Shown: positions 63,801-64,000 of the stretch, piece after piece
Layout: each line of letters begins with the position of its first letter
How positions within the stretch are numbered: position 1 is the first letter of the stretch
Source of the DNA: Campylorhamphus procurvoides
Lineage: Eukaryota > Chordata > Aves > Passeriformes > Dendrocolaptidae
Direction of reading: 5' to 3'
NCBI GenBank assembly: GCA_013396655.1
Contig: WBMV01006647.1
Span: 1,579,438-1,643,437 of the forward strand
DNA: 64,000 nucleotides
Notes under the pieces: model-generated
The model's database searches: none
What the model saw: the letters and a program-made list of their open reading frames with translations, nothing else
Told to the model about the DNA's origin: nothing
Position numbers and translations under genes: made by a program

Positions 63801-64000
63801 GAGGGAGGAAACTGTCTCTTTTGGACTGTAATTCCAAATTTCAGGCTGGAAACATTTCTTTTTTCTTATTTAAGGCTGTATAAAAAAAGTCTAGTTAATG
63901 TTTTGCCCATCTATACAAGCCTGAGTATTACCCACCTGCAAGGGTGACTTGGCCATGTGGTGACACAAGCAAGGAAAGCCAGTAGTGCCACCATCCTTGG

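Larger units (their letters stand above)
42227..64000 (-). other. ARHGAP15: ARHGAP15 intron 5' of the 42128-42226 exon (right part cut by window edge)
   Basis: By phase, the preceding exon should end with a complete codon (the family reads KNVFQ there) and encode earlier PH strands. I did not find it, so at least 21.8 kb of intron separates the two, unless the exon is diverged or hidden. Contents: a MIR-like fragment at 43.04-43.14 kb, a G17 run and 22-N gap at 43962-44000, a CR1 tail at 51.64-51.80 kb, a possible LTR from 52.98 kb, a GT/GC tract at 57461-57488, and a T-rich pyrimidine tract at 60748-60836. CpG-bearing unique stretches lie at 53.8-56.7 kb and 59.9-60.5 kb. The rest is AT-rich with nothing I can name. 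Confidence 0.8.

Noticed and set aside
1..64000. CRISPR arrays, tRNA or rRNA genes, bacterial operons or a phage-like system
   Set aside because: No spaced direct repeats, no complete cloverleaf and no clustered long genes. The gene structure is that of a vertebrate intron-rich locus.

Overview
This is about 64 kb of AT-rich vertebrate nuclear DNA, almost certainly from a bird. The evidence is several CR1 LINE tails ending in the ATTCTATG-type octamer, little other repeat content, and vertebrate split-gene structure. Species cannot be fixed from the sequence. It is not a bacterial or phage window: there is no operon, no ribosome-binding-site-led gene, no CRISPR array, and no open reading frame above about 170 codons that looks coding.

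The window lies inside one large gene on the minus strand, which I identify as ARHGAP15, a Rac-directed Rho GTPase-activating protein with a PH domain. Transcription runs from high to low coordinates. Three consecutive coding exons can be read with matching splice sites and phases: 42128-42226 (end of the PH domain), 40176-40302 (phospho-linker) and 18127-18249 (basic linker leading into the RhoGAP domain). Together they are 349 bp, about 0.5% of the window, and correspond to roughly residues 159-276 of the ~475-residue human protein (numbering from memory). The earlier PH exons should lie to the right of the window and the catalytic RhoGAP exons to the left; I searched for both by eye and did not find them.

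Everything else is intron. 1-18126: downstream intron with two CR1 tails, microsatellites and a cluster of octamer-like motifs near 16.4-16.7 kb. 18250-40175: a 21.9 kb intron with an old CR1 carrying recognisable reverse-transcriptase remnants, a younger CR1 lying in it in the opposite direction, another CR1 tail near 34.7 kb, a probable ancient SINE tail near 36.1 kb, and a perfect 20-bp palindrome. 40303-42127: a short 1.8 kb intron with a (TA)n tract almost touching the 3' splice site and a small GC-rich islet. 42227-64000: upstream intron with a MIR-like fragment, a 22-N assembly gap behind a G17 run, a CR1 tail, a possible solitary LTR, and CpG-bearing unique stretches at 53.8-56.7 and 59.9-60.5 kb.

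I see no undescribed multi-gene system. The points worth following are the splice-site-adjacent microsatellite, the recurring 13-bp octamer-like motif, the nested CR1 history, the ancient SINE-like fragments and a few candidate regulatory islets.
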